64,000 bases of DNA from the NCBI GenBank assembly GCA_040387195.1, contig JAZKEF010000002.1:296839-360838 (forward strand). Reading direction: 5' to 3'. The notes under the pieces were generated by a model. It had not been told where the DNA came from. It made no database searches and saw only the letters and a list, made by a program, of their open reading frames with translations. Position 1 is the stretch's first letter. Every line of letters begins with the position of its first letter. The stretch is from UKL13-3 sp040387195. GTDB taxonomy: Bacteria; Bacteroidota; Bacteroidia; UKL13-3. Below are positions 35,051-44,598 of the stretch, piece after piece. A program made the translations under genes and the position numbers.

Positions 35051-37309
35051 TTATTCTTTGCTTTGAGCGTCTACAACCGCTACAATAACCATATTGACGA
35101 TCTCTCTGACGCTGCTACCCAATTGCAGGATATGTGCTGATTTTTTGAGTCCCAGCAATACCGGTCCGATAGCCTCAGCAACACCCAGTTCCTGCAACAT
35201 TTTATAAGCAATGTTTCCTGAAGCCAGATTCGGCATAATGAATGTGTTTACCGGCTCACCACATAATTCACTGAACGGAAAGTTTTCCTGCAGCATTTTT
35301 TGGTTGAGTGCAATATTGGCTTGTAAGTCGCCATCCACTACCATAAAAGGATATTTCTCCTTAAGGATGGTTCTGGCTTCCGTCATTTTTTGTGGAATTT
35401 CACCATCAGACGAACCGAAGTTTGAGTATGATAACAATGCAATCCGCGGTTTCATGTTAAACTTTTTCACCGCATCATAAGTAAGTTTGGTGATATCAAC
35501 GATGTCTTGTGTATTCGGATTGATGTTTACGGTTGTATCAGAGAAAAACAAGGTACCCTTATTGCTGAGCATGATGTACATGCCGGCAACTTTATCAATA
35601 CCATCTTCTTTTCCCAAGATCTGCAATGCCGGTTTAATCGTACTTGGATAGTTTTTGGTTAACCCTGAAATTAAGGCATCAGCCTCTCCCTGATCCACCA
35701 TCATCGGAGCGAAATGATTTCGGTCGCGCATCAATTTGTTTGCCTCATACAAGGTTGCGCCTCTACGTTGCCGTCTTTCATAGAAAATGCCTGCAAAGTG
35801 TTCGCGTTTTGTATGTTCTTCAAGCGGGTCTATTATTTCTACACCATCCAACTTGATTTTATTCTCGGCAATAATTTTGGCAATCTTTTCTTTGTTACCC
35901 AGCAAAATAGGAATGGCTATGCCTTCTTCTTTTACTACCTGAGCAGCGCGCAAAATTTTATAATTATCGGCTTCGGCAAACACCACACGTTTAGGGTTTG
36001 AACGAGCCTTATTACCCATTACCCGAATAAAATTACTTTCCTTACCCAATCGTGCCAACAACTCACTATTGTAGGCATCCCAATCGGTAATGGGGTGTTT
36101 GGCCACCCCGCTGTCCATAGCTGCTTTTGCCACTGCCGGAGAAACGGTTGTAATCAAACGTGGATCGAGTGGTTTGGGAATTAAATAATTACGGCTAAAG
36201 GTTAATGCTTTTTCGTTATAGGCCATGTTCACTATTTCGGGAACAGGCTCTTTGGTTAATTGCGCCAAGGCATGCACGGCAGCAATCTTCATTTCTTCAT
36301 TAATTTTACTGGCTCGTACATCCAGTGCTCCACGGAAAATATACGGGAAACCCAATACATTGTTTACCTGGTTAGGGTAATCACTTCTTCCGGTGGCAAT
36401 GATAATGTCTTTGCGGGATGCTACAGCCTCTTCGTATGGAATTTCGGGGTCGGGATTGGCAAGCGCAAACACCATACAATCCTTGGCCATGCTGCGCACC
36501 ATATCCTGGTTCAATACATTGGCTTTGGACAATCCTACAAACACATCAGCATCTTTCAGAGCATCTGTTAATGTTGTTAAATCTAAATCGGTAGCGAATA
36601 TTTTTTTCGTTTCATCAAGGTTCGGACTGTCTTTGCGAATCACACCTTTGCTGTCACACATTACTAAGTTTTTAGGATTTACGCCCAATGACATTACCAG
36701 TTTGGCGCACGAAATAGCTGATGCTCCGGCTCCGTTAAAAACCACACGCACATCGCCTATTTTCTTTTTAACAAGCTCCAACCCATTGATTAACGCGGCT
36801 CCAACAATGATAGCCGTTCCATGCTGGTCATCGTGCATGATCGGAATATCGAGTTCTTCCTTGAGGCGTTTTTCAATTTCAAAACATTCGGGAGCTTTGA
36901 TATCCTCGAGGTTGATTCCACCAAAGGTAGGACTGATGGCCTTTACGGTACGGATGAACTCTTCAGTGTCCTTGGTGTTTACTTCAATATCAAACACATC
37001 GATATCGGCAAATATTTTAAACAATACACCCTTTCCTTCCATCACCGGTTTAGAGGCTTCGGGACCAATATCGCCCAGCCCGAGCACCGCTGTTCCGTTG
37101 GAAATAACAGCTACCAGATTTCCCTTCGCGGTATATTTGTATACATCATCCACATTGGCAGCAATCTCCAAACAGGGTTCCGCAACACCGGGAGAATAGG
37201 CCAAGCTCAAATCACGCTTGGTGTTGGTGGGTTTGGTGGGCACTACTTCAATTTTACCGGGACGGCCTTTGCTATGATATTTTAATGCGTCTTCTTTAAG
37301 TGTACTCAT
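35051..37309 (-). CDS. maeB: NADP-dependent malic enzyme with phosphotransacetylase-like domain
   Basis: A 752-aa MaeB. The N-terminal malic-enzyme domain (about 1-425) has YSPGVAEPC, MHDDQHGTA and the NAD(P) loop VVFNGAGASAISCAKL. The C-terminal phosphotransacetylase-like domain (about 430-752) has VFAEADNYKILRAAQ and FFSDTTVN. It decarboxylates malate to pyruvate, making NADPH; in homologs the C-terminal domain mediates acetyl-CoA control rather than catalysis. Length matches E. coli MaeB (759). Its ATG is 2 bases downstream of a toxin stop codon, so it may be partly transcribed from the toxin-antitoxin region. Confidence 0.95.
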   Translation of the reverse strand: MSTLKEDALKYHSKGRPGKIEVVPTKPTNTKRDLSLAYSPGVAEPCLEIAANVDDVYKYTAKGNLVAVISNGTAVLGLGDIGPEASKPVMEGKGVLFKIFADIDVFDIEVNTKDTEEFIRTVKAISPTFGGINLEDIKAPECFEIEKRLKEELDIPIMHDDQHGTAIIVGAALINGLELVKKKIGDVRVVFNGAGASAISCAKLVMSLGVNPKNLVMCDSKGVIRKDSPNLDETKKIFATDLDLTTLTDALKDADVFVGLSKANVLNQDMVRSMAKDCMVFALANPDPEIPYEEAVASRKDIIIATGRSDYPNQVNNVLGFPYIFRGALDVRASKINEEMKIAAVHALAQLTKEPVPEIVNMAYNEKALTFSRNYLIPKPLDPRLITTVSPAVAKAAMDSGVAKHPITDWDAYNSELLARLGKESNFIRVMGNKARSNPKRVVFAEADNYKILRAAQVVKEEGIAIPILLGNKEKIAKIIAENKIKLDGVEIIDPLEEHTKREHFAGIFYERRQRRGATLYEANKLMRDRNHFAPMMVDQGEADALISGLTKNYPSTIKPALQILGKEDGIDKVAGMYIMLSNKGTLFFSDTTVNINPNTQDIVDITKLTYDAVKKFNMKPRIALLSYSNFGSSDGEIPQKMTEARTILKEKYPFMVVDGDLQANIALNQKMLQENFPFSELCGEPVNTFIMPNLASGNIAYKMLQELGVAEAIGPVLLGLKKSAHILQLGSSVREIVNMVIVAVVDAQSKE

Positions 37310-37311
37310 GG

Positions 37312-37608
37312 TTATTTCTTAAGCTTTTTCTTTGGATGCTGTCTCGTATCAAAAAAAGTTAACAGCTCCACCTGTTTTCCTTTGACGCGATATAACAACA
37401 AATTGTGTTTTGTAACTAGCACTTCATGGATTTTTTTGCCAGGTGATTTTCGGAATGTTAGGGGCGAGACACTTAAAATAGCAGCAATGGCGTTGGTTTT
37501 ACGAATCAGGCTTTCAATTTCTTTTGCAGTCCATTCTTTTTCCAGATAAGCAATGATTTCGTTGAACCGTTTTTCTGCGGTTGGCAACCAGATTATTTTG
37601 TAAGCCAT
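37312..37608 (-). CDS. ParE/RelE-superfamily toxin
   Basis: A 98-aa protein of the small toxin fold: IIWLPTAEKRFNEIIAYLEKEW, then KIHEVLVTKHNLLLYRVKGKQVELLTFFDTRQHP. The final strand with FFDTRQHP is the usual position of catalytic or binding residues. ParE-like members poison gyrase, while RelE-like ones cut mRNA on ribosomes; the sequence alone favours the ParE-like type. It overlaps the antitoxin gene by 16 bases. Confidence 0.85.
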   Translation of the reverse strand: MAYKIIWLPTAEKRFNEIIAYLEKEWTAKEIESLIRKTNAIAAILSVSPLTFRKSPGKKIHEVLVTKHNLLLYRVKGKQVELLTFFDTRQHPKKKLKK

Positions 37609-37826
37609 TTTTTATGTTTCAGCATTACCTCATCATGAGACTTTCCCAATCCTTTCCCAGATTCTTTTAAAGCAGCGTCAACATCCTTTTTTACTTCCGC
37701 AGGTAAATCGTCCCAAAAATCATATTGCTTGTTTGCTTTCAGCATGGCATGTACCATTTTCAGCAAGTATGGATCTGCCTTCGCAATTTCTGCAAGCACC
37801 TCTTTTTTTAATGTTGCATTTGTCAT
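37593..37826 (-). CDS. antitoxin partner of ParE/RelE-type toxin
   Basis: A 77-aa protein preceding and overlapping the toxin. It has helical segments (TLKKEVLAEIAKADPYLLKM) and a C-terminal stretch AALKESGKGLGKSHDEVM followed by KHKKW, resembling the addiction-module component that ends near ParE genes in Bacteroidota. The ATG at 37826 is preferred over the TTG at 37832, because that TTG lies inside a consensus -7 box. Confidence 0.8.
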   Translation of the reverse strand: MTNATLKKEVLAEIAKADPYLLKMVHAMLKANKQYDFWDDLPAEVKKDVDAALKESGKGLGKSHDEVMLKHKKWLTK

Positions 37827-37829
37827 ACT

Positions 37830-37837
37830 CAAATATA
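37830..37837 (-). promoter_or_regulatory. -7 box at the antitoxin start
   Basis: CAAATATA on the plus strand, read as TATATTTG on the minus, an exact TAnnTTTG match ending 3 bases before the antitoxin ATG. No clear TTG at -33. If used, the transcript would be close to leaderless. Confidence 0.45.
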
Positions 37838-38545
37838 CTAAAAATTAGGGCTGATAGACATATCCGCGTAGTAATCGAGGATATAGGTTACAGCATCGTC
37901 TGCGGAATCAACCAGCTTGAATAAGAACAAATCATCGGCATTGATATTTTTTTCCTGTTCGAGCATAGTGCCTTTAATCCAATCGAGCAAGCCACTCCAG
38001 TATTCGGTACCAACAAGTACTACCGGAAAACGGGCAACTTTGTGTGTTTGAATAAGGGTTAATGCCTCAAACAACTCATCCAGCGTTCCAAACCCACCCG
38101 GCATGGCTACAAATCCCTGTGCATATTTCATAAACATGACCTTGCGCACAAAAAAATAATCGAAGTTGATCATCTTATCACGGTCCACATATTTGTTCAC
38201 GAATTGCTCAAATGGCAGTTCAATTCCCAAGCCTACAGATTTTCCTCCGGTCTCGTAAGCACCTTTGTTTCCGGCCTCCATGATTCCCGGTCCACCACCG
38301 GTAATTACACCAAATCCTGCATGTACCAGTTTTTGGGCAATCTCTTCGGCAAGCAGATAATATTTATGGTCGTTTTTGGTGCGTGCCGATCCGAAAATGG
38401 ATACACAGGGACCGATGCGACTCATCTTCTCAAATCCTTCAACGAACTCAGCCATAATTTTAAAGGTTGCCCAACTATCGGTTACCTTTATTTCGGGCCA
38501 GTGTTTCTTTTCAAATGCTTTTTTAATTCTCTCTTCGTCTGTCAT
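37838..38545 (-). CDS. LOG-family protein (TIGR00730-like phosphoribohydrolase)
   Basis: A 235-aa Rossmann-like protein with the signatures GGGPGIMEAGNKGA (about residues 78-91) and PGGFGTLDELFEALT (about 151-165). The LOG family cleaves nucleoside 5'-monophosphates; plant and some bacterial members release cytokinin bases. In bacteria the housekeeping role is less clear. It lies 96 bases after yqeY and 12 bases before the antitoxin, all on the minus strand. Confidence 0.9.
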   Translation of the reverse strand: MTDEERIKKAFEKKHWPEIKVTDSWATFKIMAEFVEGFEKMSRIGPCVSIFGSARTKNDHKYYLLAEEIAQKLVHAGFGVITGGGPGIMEAGNKGAYETGGKSVGLGIELPFEQFVNKYVDRDKMINFDYFFVRKVMFMKYAQGFVAMPGGFGTLDELFEALTLIQTHKVARFPVVLVGTEYWSGLLDWIKGTMLEQEKNINADDLFLFKLVDSADDAVTYILDYYADMSISPNF

Positions 38546-38641
38546 GTATCGCTTTCAAATTTGAGGTGGTATATAAACCAGAAAGATTACAAGGTAATGA
38601 ACCCCATAATCTTTTCAAGTATTTAATGCTAAAAATAAGGG

Positions 38642-39091
38642 TTAGCCCAACAATGTTTTTAACAGGGCCGAAATCACTTTACCATCGGCTTTGCCGGCAA
38701 AATGTTTCATTGCCAGAGGCATCATTTTTCCGAAGTCGGCAGCACCCGTGGCTCCAGCTTGCTTGATTAGGCTTTCGAGCTCTGTTTTGATTTCGGCTTC
38801 GCTCATTTGTTTGGGAAGGTAACGCTCAAACACATCGAGTTCTTCCTGTTCGGTTTTGGCCAGTTCGGTCCTGCCGTTTTGGGTAAAAATATCGAGCGAC
38901 TCTTTACGCTGTTTAGCGAGTTTCTGAAATATTTTGATAGCCTGGTCATCATCGATACTGTCTTTGGCACCTTCGGCAGTAGCTGCCAATAACATTGCTG
39001 CCTTCACTGCGCGCAAGGCGCGCAGGCTTATTTCATCTTTCGCTTTCATAGCGGTGATGATATCTTTATTTACTTGTTCTTGTAAGCTCAT
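38642..39091 (-). CDS. GatB/YqeY domain protein
   Basis: A 149-aa YqeY-type protein: SLQEQVNKDIITAMKAKDEISLRALRAVKAA at the N-terminus and ATGAADFGKMMPLAMKHFAGKADGKVISALLK at the C-terminus. The domain resembles the tail of the GatB amidotransferase subunit and probably binds tRNA; the cellular role is unsettled. It is 8 bases after the phosphosulfolactate synthase gene. Confidence 0.92.
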   Translation of the reverse strand: MSLQEQVNKDIITAMKAKDEISLRALRAVKAAMLLAATAEGAKDSIDDDQAIKIFQKLAKQRKESLDIFTQNGRTELAKTEQEELDVFERYLPKQMSEAEIKTELESLIKQAGATGAADFGKMMPLAMKHFAGKADGKVISALLKTLLG

Positions 39092-39099
39092 GGTTATAC

Positions 39100-39891
39100 T
39101 TATCTTTTCTTAGAAATGTATTTCGCGTTTTTGGGTAAGAAGAACGGAAAGGTATCGCTTCTTAAACCCAAACGTAATGTTTCCAACGGAATCACATCAT
39201 TGGTTGCAATATTGCCAAGGTTTACATTATTCCCTACCAAATTGATGAAATATGTTTGTTGTGCTTTTTGCGGTGCTTCCCAAATAATTTTATCACCCTC
39301 AATTTTGGTTAAAATCTCTTGTACCAATCCTTCACGCACTTCGCCCGATGAACGGAAAACACCGACATTACCGGCTTCACGGGATTCTGCAATTACTTTC
39401 CATGCACCGGCCTGGATCTCCGATTTCATCAACTCAATCCATTGATAAGGAGGGATAATTTTTTCAACGTCCTTACTGCCCACTTCGCTTAAAACCGTAT
39501 AGTGTTTGCTTAGCTTACTGATGAAATCAAGCTTGATATCATGCGGCATTTCCAGAGAACCATCCGAAACTTCCACAAAATCAAGGTTGAAGGTATCCAT
39601 GGCTTTCAGAAAATCTTCGTATTGGTTGCGCGCAATAAATGCTTCAAACAAGGTTCCGCCAAAATATACGCCAATGCCGGCCTGTTTATACAAATCAATC
39701 TTTTCTTTGAGTTTCGGGGTTACATAAGAAGTTCCAAATCCGAGCTTTACAAAATCAACATATTCACTGTTTACATCGATAAAATTCTCAGCTTCACGCA
39801 AACTTAAGCCTTTGTCCATCACCATAGTGATTCCGTTATTCCTGGGTTTTTCGGTGCGATCAGGAATGTTTTTCAGTTTAAAATTCTTCAT
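39100..39891 (-). CDS. phosphosulfolactate synthase (ComA family)
   Basis: A 263-aa TIM-barrel protein of the ComA family, which adds sulfite to phosphoenolpyruvate. Recognisable are NNGITMVMDKGLSLREAENF, YVDFVKLGFGTSYVTP, GVYFGGTLFEAF, VEVSDGSLEMP, VLSEVGSKD and VIAESREAGNVGVF. In methanogens it starts coenzyme M synthesis. In Bacteroidota the product could feed sulfolactate or sulfonate compounds. Coenzyme M genes are not seen here. It lies between the TPR protein (7 bases) and yqeY (8 bases) in an apparent operon. Confidence 0.88.
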   Translation of the reverse strand: MKNFKLKNIPDRTEKPRNNGITMVMDKGLSLREAENFIDVNSEYVDFVKLGFGTSYVTPKLKEKIDLYKQAGIGVYFGGTLFEAFIARNQYEDFLKAMDTFNLDFVEVSDGSLEMPHDIKLDFISKLSKHYTVLSEVGSKDVEKIIPPYQWIELMKSEIQAGAWKVIAESREAGNVGVFRSSGEVREGLVQEILTKIEGDKIIWEAPQKAQQTYFINLVGNNVNLGNIATNDVIPLETLRLGLRSDTFPFFLPKNAKYISKKR

Positions 39892-39898
39892 TTAAAAA

Positions 39899-41296
39899 TT
39901 AAGGTCTGTTAAGGTCAATGGCTGCAAGAACATCCTTCACATTTTGGAGTGCGGGAGTGAGTTCAAACAGCAAAAAATGGTCTTCGAAATTAAGCAATAG
40001 TGCAATATCTAAATGCTCCAACGCTTCTTTTGTTTTTCCGGTAGCATATAAGTAGCTCACCAGGCGGTAATGATACTGATGGCAATCGTAATCTATTTTA
40101 AGGGCTTCCTGCATCAGGTCGATGGCAAGAACCGGGTCTTCTTCCATAAACTCAATATATGACCAATCCAGCCATGCCTCCATTAGAGTAGGGTCGGCTT
40201 CGAGCAGGTGCTTATACATTTCTTTCGCTTCACCGGCATTGCCCAAACGGTATTCCGCTTCGGCCAGCACCAGTAAATACTCTGCGTTATCGGGCTCCAG
40301 CAAGGTGGCACGTTTAAAGTATGAAACGGCTTCCTTGACATTGCCCTCTTTTTCATAGGTAAGTCCTACACCAAACCAGGCCTCGGCAATATTGGGATTG
40401 ATGCGGGTTGCCTTTTTGTAATATTCACGGGCCAGCATATTTTCATTGAGGCGTTCATAACAGCCGGCAAGGTTACAGTAGGTAATCGAATCCGGACCTT
40501 CCTTGTCGATGGTGAGCACATATTCTTCAATGGCATCTGCAAAACGATCCAGCTCAACCAGTGCATTGGCTTTGTTAAAGCGGGCGGCCACATAATCATC
40601 ATCAATGGCAAGGCAATAATCAAAGGCATCCACCGATTTTTCGTACAGTTCCATTTTGGTGTATATCACCCCCAAGTTGTACCAGGCGTTGGTTGAATAC
40701 GGATCAATATTGATAAGTTTATTGTAGCATTCCACGCAACGGTCGAAGCGGCCCATCACATCATTACAATTGGCAATTTCATAGTATGCCTGCTCGTTAT
40801 CGGGACTTTCACTAATGATGATATCGAAATAGTAGATTGCCTTCTCATAGAGGTCACAATCTTCATATACATAGGCGATTTCAAATAAAGTATCGATGCG
40901 CTCATCGGTGTGCATCAGTGCTTTTTCGAAACACTCGGCAGCCTCGCGCACTTCCTCCATGTTAAGGTATGTTTCACCCTTCAGCAAAAAGAGCTCTGCA
41001 TTAAACGGTTCGTATAATTCCAGTCGTTCTATTTCAACAATTGCATCATCAAACTTGCCCATCATCACAAACACTTCCGCTTTTTTTATACCGAACCCGG
41101 TGTAATAAGAGTAGAGGTTTTCGCCATAATAAATAACCTCGAGGGCAGCCTTTAACTTGTCTTTGTTGATGTAATATTCAATAATGGACTCAAGAGTTTC
41201 CGCGTCAAAATAATCCTGTGATTTGTTTCGCAACATCTTTTCATAACGCTGCACGTTAGAGGTCACATCCTCGTCCAAAAAATCGTCTGCATCCAT
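39899..41296 (-). CDS. tetratricopeptide-repeat protein, 465 aa
   Basis: A cytoplasmic-looking protein made of about twelve TPR units, such as AWYNLGVIYTKMELYEKSVDAF and AWFGVGLTYEKEGNVKEAVSYF. It starts MDADDFLDEDVTSNVQRYEKML, with an acidic N-terminus and no signal peptide. The frame is open 63 bases further upstream, but the ATG at 41296 is the natural start. TPR arrays bind other proteins; the partner is unknown. It leads the ComA-yqeY operon. A TATATTTG -7 box lies at 41317-41324 (minus). Confidence 0.9.
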   Translation of the reverse strand: MDADDFLDEDVTSNVQRYEKMLRNKSQDYFDAETLESIIEYYINKDKLKAALEVIYYGENLYSYYTGFGIKKAEVFVMMGKFDDAIVEIERLELYEPFNAELFLLKGETYLNMEEVREAAECFEKALMHTDERIDTLFEIAYVYEDCDLYEKAIYYFDIIISESPDNEQAYYEIANCNDVMGRFDRCVECYNKLINIDPYSTNAWYNLGVIYTKMELYEKSVDAFDYCLAIDDDYVAARFNKANALVELDRFADAIEEYVLTIDKEGPDSITYCNLAGCYERLNENMLAREYYKKATRINPNIAEAWFGVGLTYEKEGNVKEAVSYFKRATLLEPDNAEYLLVLAEAEYRLGNAGEAKEMYKHLLEADPTLMEAWLDWSYIEFMEEDPVLAIDLMQEALKIDYDCHQYHYRLVSYLYATGKTKEALEHLDIALLLNFEDHFLLFELTPALQNVKDVLAAIDLNRP

Positions 41297-41556
41297 AGTT
41301 GATACAATTGTAATAACAAATATAGCACCAATGACATGCAAATGATGGTTTTCACCCACAGGTTATAAACAACCCAATGTGATTAGCCTGATTTACAAAA
41401 GCGTAAACGCTGACAATATAGGGAGCGTGAAAATAAACAATGGCTTCGGGCCGAATGGGCAAATTGTCGCTTTTTTGGTGCAAAGCTTTCAAAAATGGCA
41501 GTGTTGTACCGGGTACAAGGAGGGAAAAAACAAAAGCTTTATTAACTTGTGCCGCA

Positions 41557-44553
41557 ATGAGCATACTTAACATTACCACAACTGTTGCAGGCGCTTTATG
41601 CTGTGCAACACTATTGGCGCAACAACCCAAAACCAAACAATCAAACTGGCAACAAAAGGTAGATTATACTATCAATGTTCAACTGGATGATGTAAACCAT
41701 ATGCTTACCGGCACCGAAAGGGTGATGTATACCAACAATTCGCCCGATGTAATTAAGGAAATGTACATTCACCTTTGGCCCAATGGTTACAAAAATAATG
41801 AAACAGCATACGCTAAGCAGAAGCTGGAAAATGGAGCCACCGATTTTTATTATGCATCGGAAGAGGAAAGAGGTTGGATTGACGATTTAGCGTTCAAGGT
41901 GGACGATAGTCCTGTAAACTGGGTGCTCACCGAGCATATTGATATTGCCAAAATAACGTTGAATCATCCCCTGGCTCCCGGAAAGTCGTTGATCCTAACT
42001 ACTCCTTTTAAGGTAAAAATCCCGAAAGTGTTTTCACGTTTGGGACACGAAGGTCAATTGTATTGCATCACCCAATGGTACCCCAAACCGGCAGTGTATG
42101 ATGTAAATGGATGGAACCCGATGCCATACTTAGATCAGGGTGAATTTTACAGTGAGTTCGGAAATTTTGATGTAAACATTACGGTGCCTCAAAACTATGT
42201 TGTTGCAGCAACGGGAGTGTTATACACCGAATCGGAAAAACAATGGCTTAAGGAAAGGATTGCGTCAGAAAAGGTGTATGATAAAAACGAGCATCCCACA
42301 TCATCAGATCAAACCAAAACGTTGCGGTTTGCACAGGATAGCGTTCATGATTTTGCCTGGTTTGCCGACAAAAGATTTAGTGTAAAAGCCAGTTCAGTGG
42401 TATTACCCCAAAGCGGACGATTGGTTTCAACATACTTTTACAGTTCGGACCCCAATGAAATAAGCGTTAAACATATTGATACTGCCATACTGTTTTACAG
42501 TGATATGTTGGGAGAATATCCTTATAGTGCGGCATCGGTTGTGGAAACACCATTGGTAGCAGGAGCAGGAATGGAGTACCCGATGATTACCAATATGACC
42601 AAAGTAAACAGGCAGGTAATTGTGCATGAAGTGGGACACAACTGGCTGTACGGAATTTTGGCAAGCAACGAGCGCGAATATCCGTGGATGGATGAAAGCA
42701 TCAACAATTATTATGAAACGCGAAGCGCTGAAAATGAGGGAATGAAAAAGCGGATTTCCCTACGCAACAGTGGATTCACCGCTCTCGAACCCGAAGGGTA
42801 TTTTGGATTGGAACAACGTTACCTCAAATGCGCCCGCAAGAATGAAGATCAGGCGAGCAATTTACCTTCGGTAGCCTTTACGGATTATAATTATGGAGCC
42901 ATTATCTATGGAAAAGCATCTACCTCGTTTCATTATTTGCAGCGGTATTTGGGGGATAGTTTGTTTGACGCCATGATGCAGGCTTACTATGAAAAATGGA
43001 AGTTCAAACATCCGCTTCCCGATGATTTTATTTCACATGCAAAAACATTTACCGGAAAAAATCTCGATTGGTTTTTTGAGGGTTTATTTCAAACAACATA
43101 CAAACAGAACTGGAAACTATCGGGCATCAAACGCACCGATGCAGGTTATATCTTAAAGGTAAAAAACAAATCACGGATCAAGGGTCCTTTCAGTATTTCG
43201 GGGATTCAACAGGATTCGGCAATCACAACGGTTTGGTATGATGATGTGCCGACACAACCTATTGTATTTCCCAATGGCAACTATGACAAGGTTCGTATTG
43301 ATGCTTTTGAAAACACCAATGAAACAGACCGCAGAAACAATACCATCAAAACAAAAGGATTGTTTAAAAAGATGGAACCCCTGCAATTTCGCTTTTTTGG
43401 AGATATTGAAAATCCATACCGGTCGCAAGTGTTTTACACACCCATTGTTGGAGCCAATCTGTATAACAAAACCATGCTGGGTATGGCTTTTTACAATAGT
43501 TTGCGACATACAGAAAAAACAGAATACATCTTAGCTCCGATGTATGCTTTTGGAACGGAAGACGTGGCCGGTAGTGCAGAAATACAACGGCATTTTATGT
43601 CGTATGGGTTTGCAAGACGCATTACAATAGGACTTAAAACAAACCGCTATGCCACCGAGTATTTTGTGCCGGGTACGTATGAAAAGATTGAGCCGTCATT
43701 ACGTTTTGAGTTAACACAAACAAACCCACGTACGGATGCAGAAAGAAGTATCACCGCGCGGTATGTGCTCATCAATGAACAGCTACGTGGGGCGGGGTAT
43801 TATACCAATCTTGATAAAGCTTTGGGTTATGCTGATGTGGTATATGCCGTTAGCAAAAAGCGAAAAATCAATCCATACGATGCACAGGTGCATTACCAGA
43901 TGGGAGTTGATAATGGTGGGTTTAACAAGATAGATGCGGAGATCTCTCAGTTTATTAATTACAACCAACCTAAAAAGGGCTTTACTGTTAGATTGTTCGG
44001 AGGAATGTTTTTGCAAAAACCGGGGGCAACATCGATCGGAAGAGAATACTACAGGGCAGGTGGCAATACGGGTATCTTTGATTACCTGTTCGATCAATCG
44101 CAATTTGGCAGGGGAGAAAATCCGGGATCCAACAGCCTGTTTTCACAACAACTCATGCCGGGCGGGGCGCAGTTCAGTTCACCTACGTTATTGTCGGGAA
44201 CCGATAGCTGGTTAACGAGTGTGAACCTTACCACCACCATTCCGGGAATTATTCCTATAAAAGTATATGCGGATGCTGCGTTTGTAAACGAAAAAACAAT
44301 TGAAGTTGATGGCAATACCGGTACGATATCCACCTCATACAAGCCACAGTTTTATTATGTAGGAGGTTTCCGCCTCGATTTGTTCAATGATGTACTGCAG
44401 GTAAACTTCCCGGTAATTGCCTCACAACAAATCACCGATGTATGGCAGGGCAACAACGGAGCCACTGCGGTACCTTATGGAAAGCGCATATCGTTTATGT
44501 TTAACCTCAACAAACTAAACCCGATAAAAGGAGTGAGGAGTATGTCCATGTAA
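41557..44553 (+). CDS. M1-family metallopeptidase, 998 aa
   Basis: A secreted zinc aminopeptidase. A signal peptide (MSILNITTTVAGALCCATLLAQ) is followed by the M1 N-terminal beta domain and the catalytic domain. The zinc site is HEVGH at residues 357-361 with Glu380 in DESINNYYE, the exact HEXXH-X18-E spacing. The usual GAMEN exopeptidase motif appears as AGMEYP, the form found in this Bacteroidota subfamily. The last 380 residues are rich in beta strands and may form a barrel-like or sorting domain. The frame is open 117 bases upstream, but the ATG at 41557 begins the signal peptide. Confidence 0.88.
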   Translation: MSILNITTTVAGALCCATLLAQQPKTKQSNWQQKVDYTINVQLDDVNHMLTGTERVMYTNNSPDVIKEMYIHLWPNGYKNNETAYAKQKLENGATDFYYASEEERGWIDDLAFKVDDSPVNWVLTEHIDIAKITLNHPLAPGKSLILTTPFKVKIPKVFSRLGHEGQLYCITQWYPKPAVYDVNGWNPMPYLDQGEFYSEFGNFDVNITVPQNYVVAATGVLYTESEKQWLKERIASEKVYDKNEHPTSSDQTKTLRFAQDSVHDFAWFADKRFSVKASSVVLPQSGRLVSTYFYSSDPNEISVKHIDTAILFYSDMLGEYPYSAASVVETPLVAGAGMEYPMITNMTKVNRQVIVHEVGHNWLYGILASNEREYPWMDESINNYYETRSAENEGMKKRISLRNSGFTALEPEGYFGLEQRYLKCARKNEDQASNLPSVAFTDYNYGAIIYGKASTSFHYLQRYLGDSLFDAMMQAYYEKWKFKHPLPDDFISHAKTFTGKNLDWFFEGLFQTTYKQNWKLSGIKRTDAGYILKVKNKSRIKGPFSISGIQQDSAITTVWYDDVPTQPIVFPNGNYDKVRIDAFENTNETDRRNNTIKTKGLFKKMEPLQFRFFGDIENPYRSQVFYTPIVGANLYNKTMLGMAFYNSLRHTEKTEYILAPMYAFGTEDVAGSAEIQRHFMSYGFARRITIGLKTNRYATEYFVPGTYEKIEPSLRFELTQTNPRTDAERSITARYVLINEQLRGAGYYTNLDKALGYADVVYAVSKKRKINPYDAQVHYQMGVDNGGFNKIDAEISQFINYNQPKKGFTVRLFGGMFLQKPGATSIGREYYRAGGNTGIFDYLFDQSQFGRGENPGSNSLFSQQLMPGGAQFSSPTLLSGTDSWLTSVNLTTTIPGIIPIKVYADAAFVNEKTIEVDGNTGTISTSYKPQFYYVGGFRLDLFNDVLQVNFPVIASQQITDVWQGNNGATAVPYGKRISFMFNLNKLNPIKGVRSMSM

Positions 44554-44598
44554 AGTGTAAATTCGCACCCGAATTGTAATAACATAACACCATTATTC

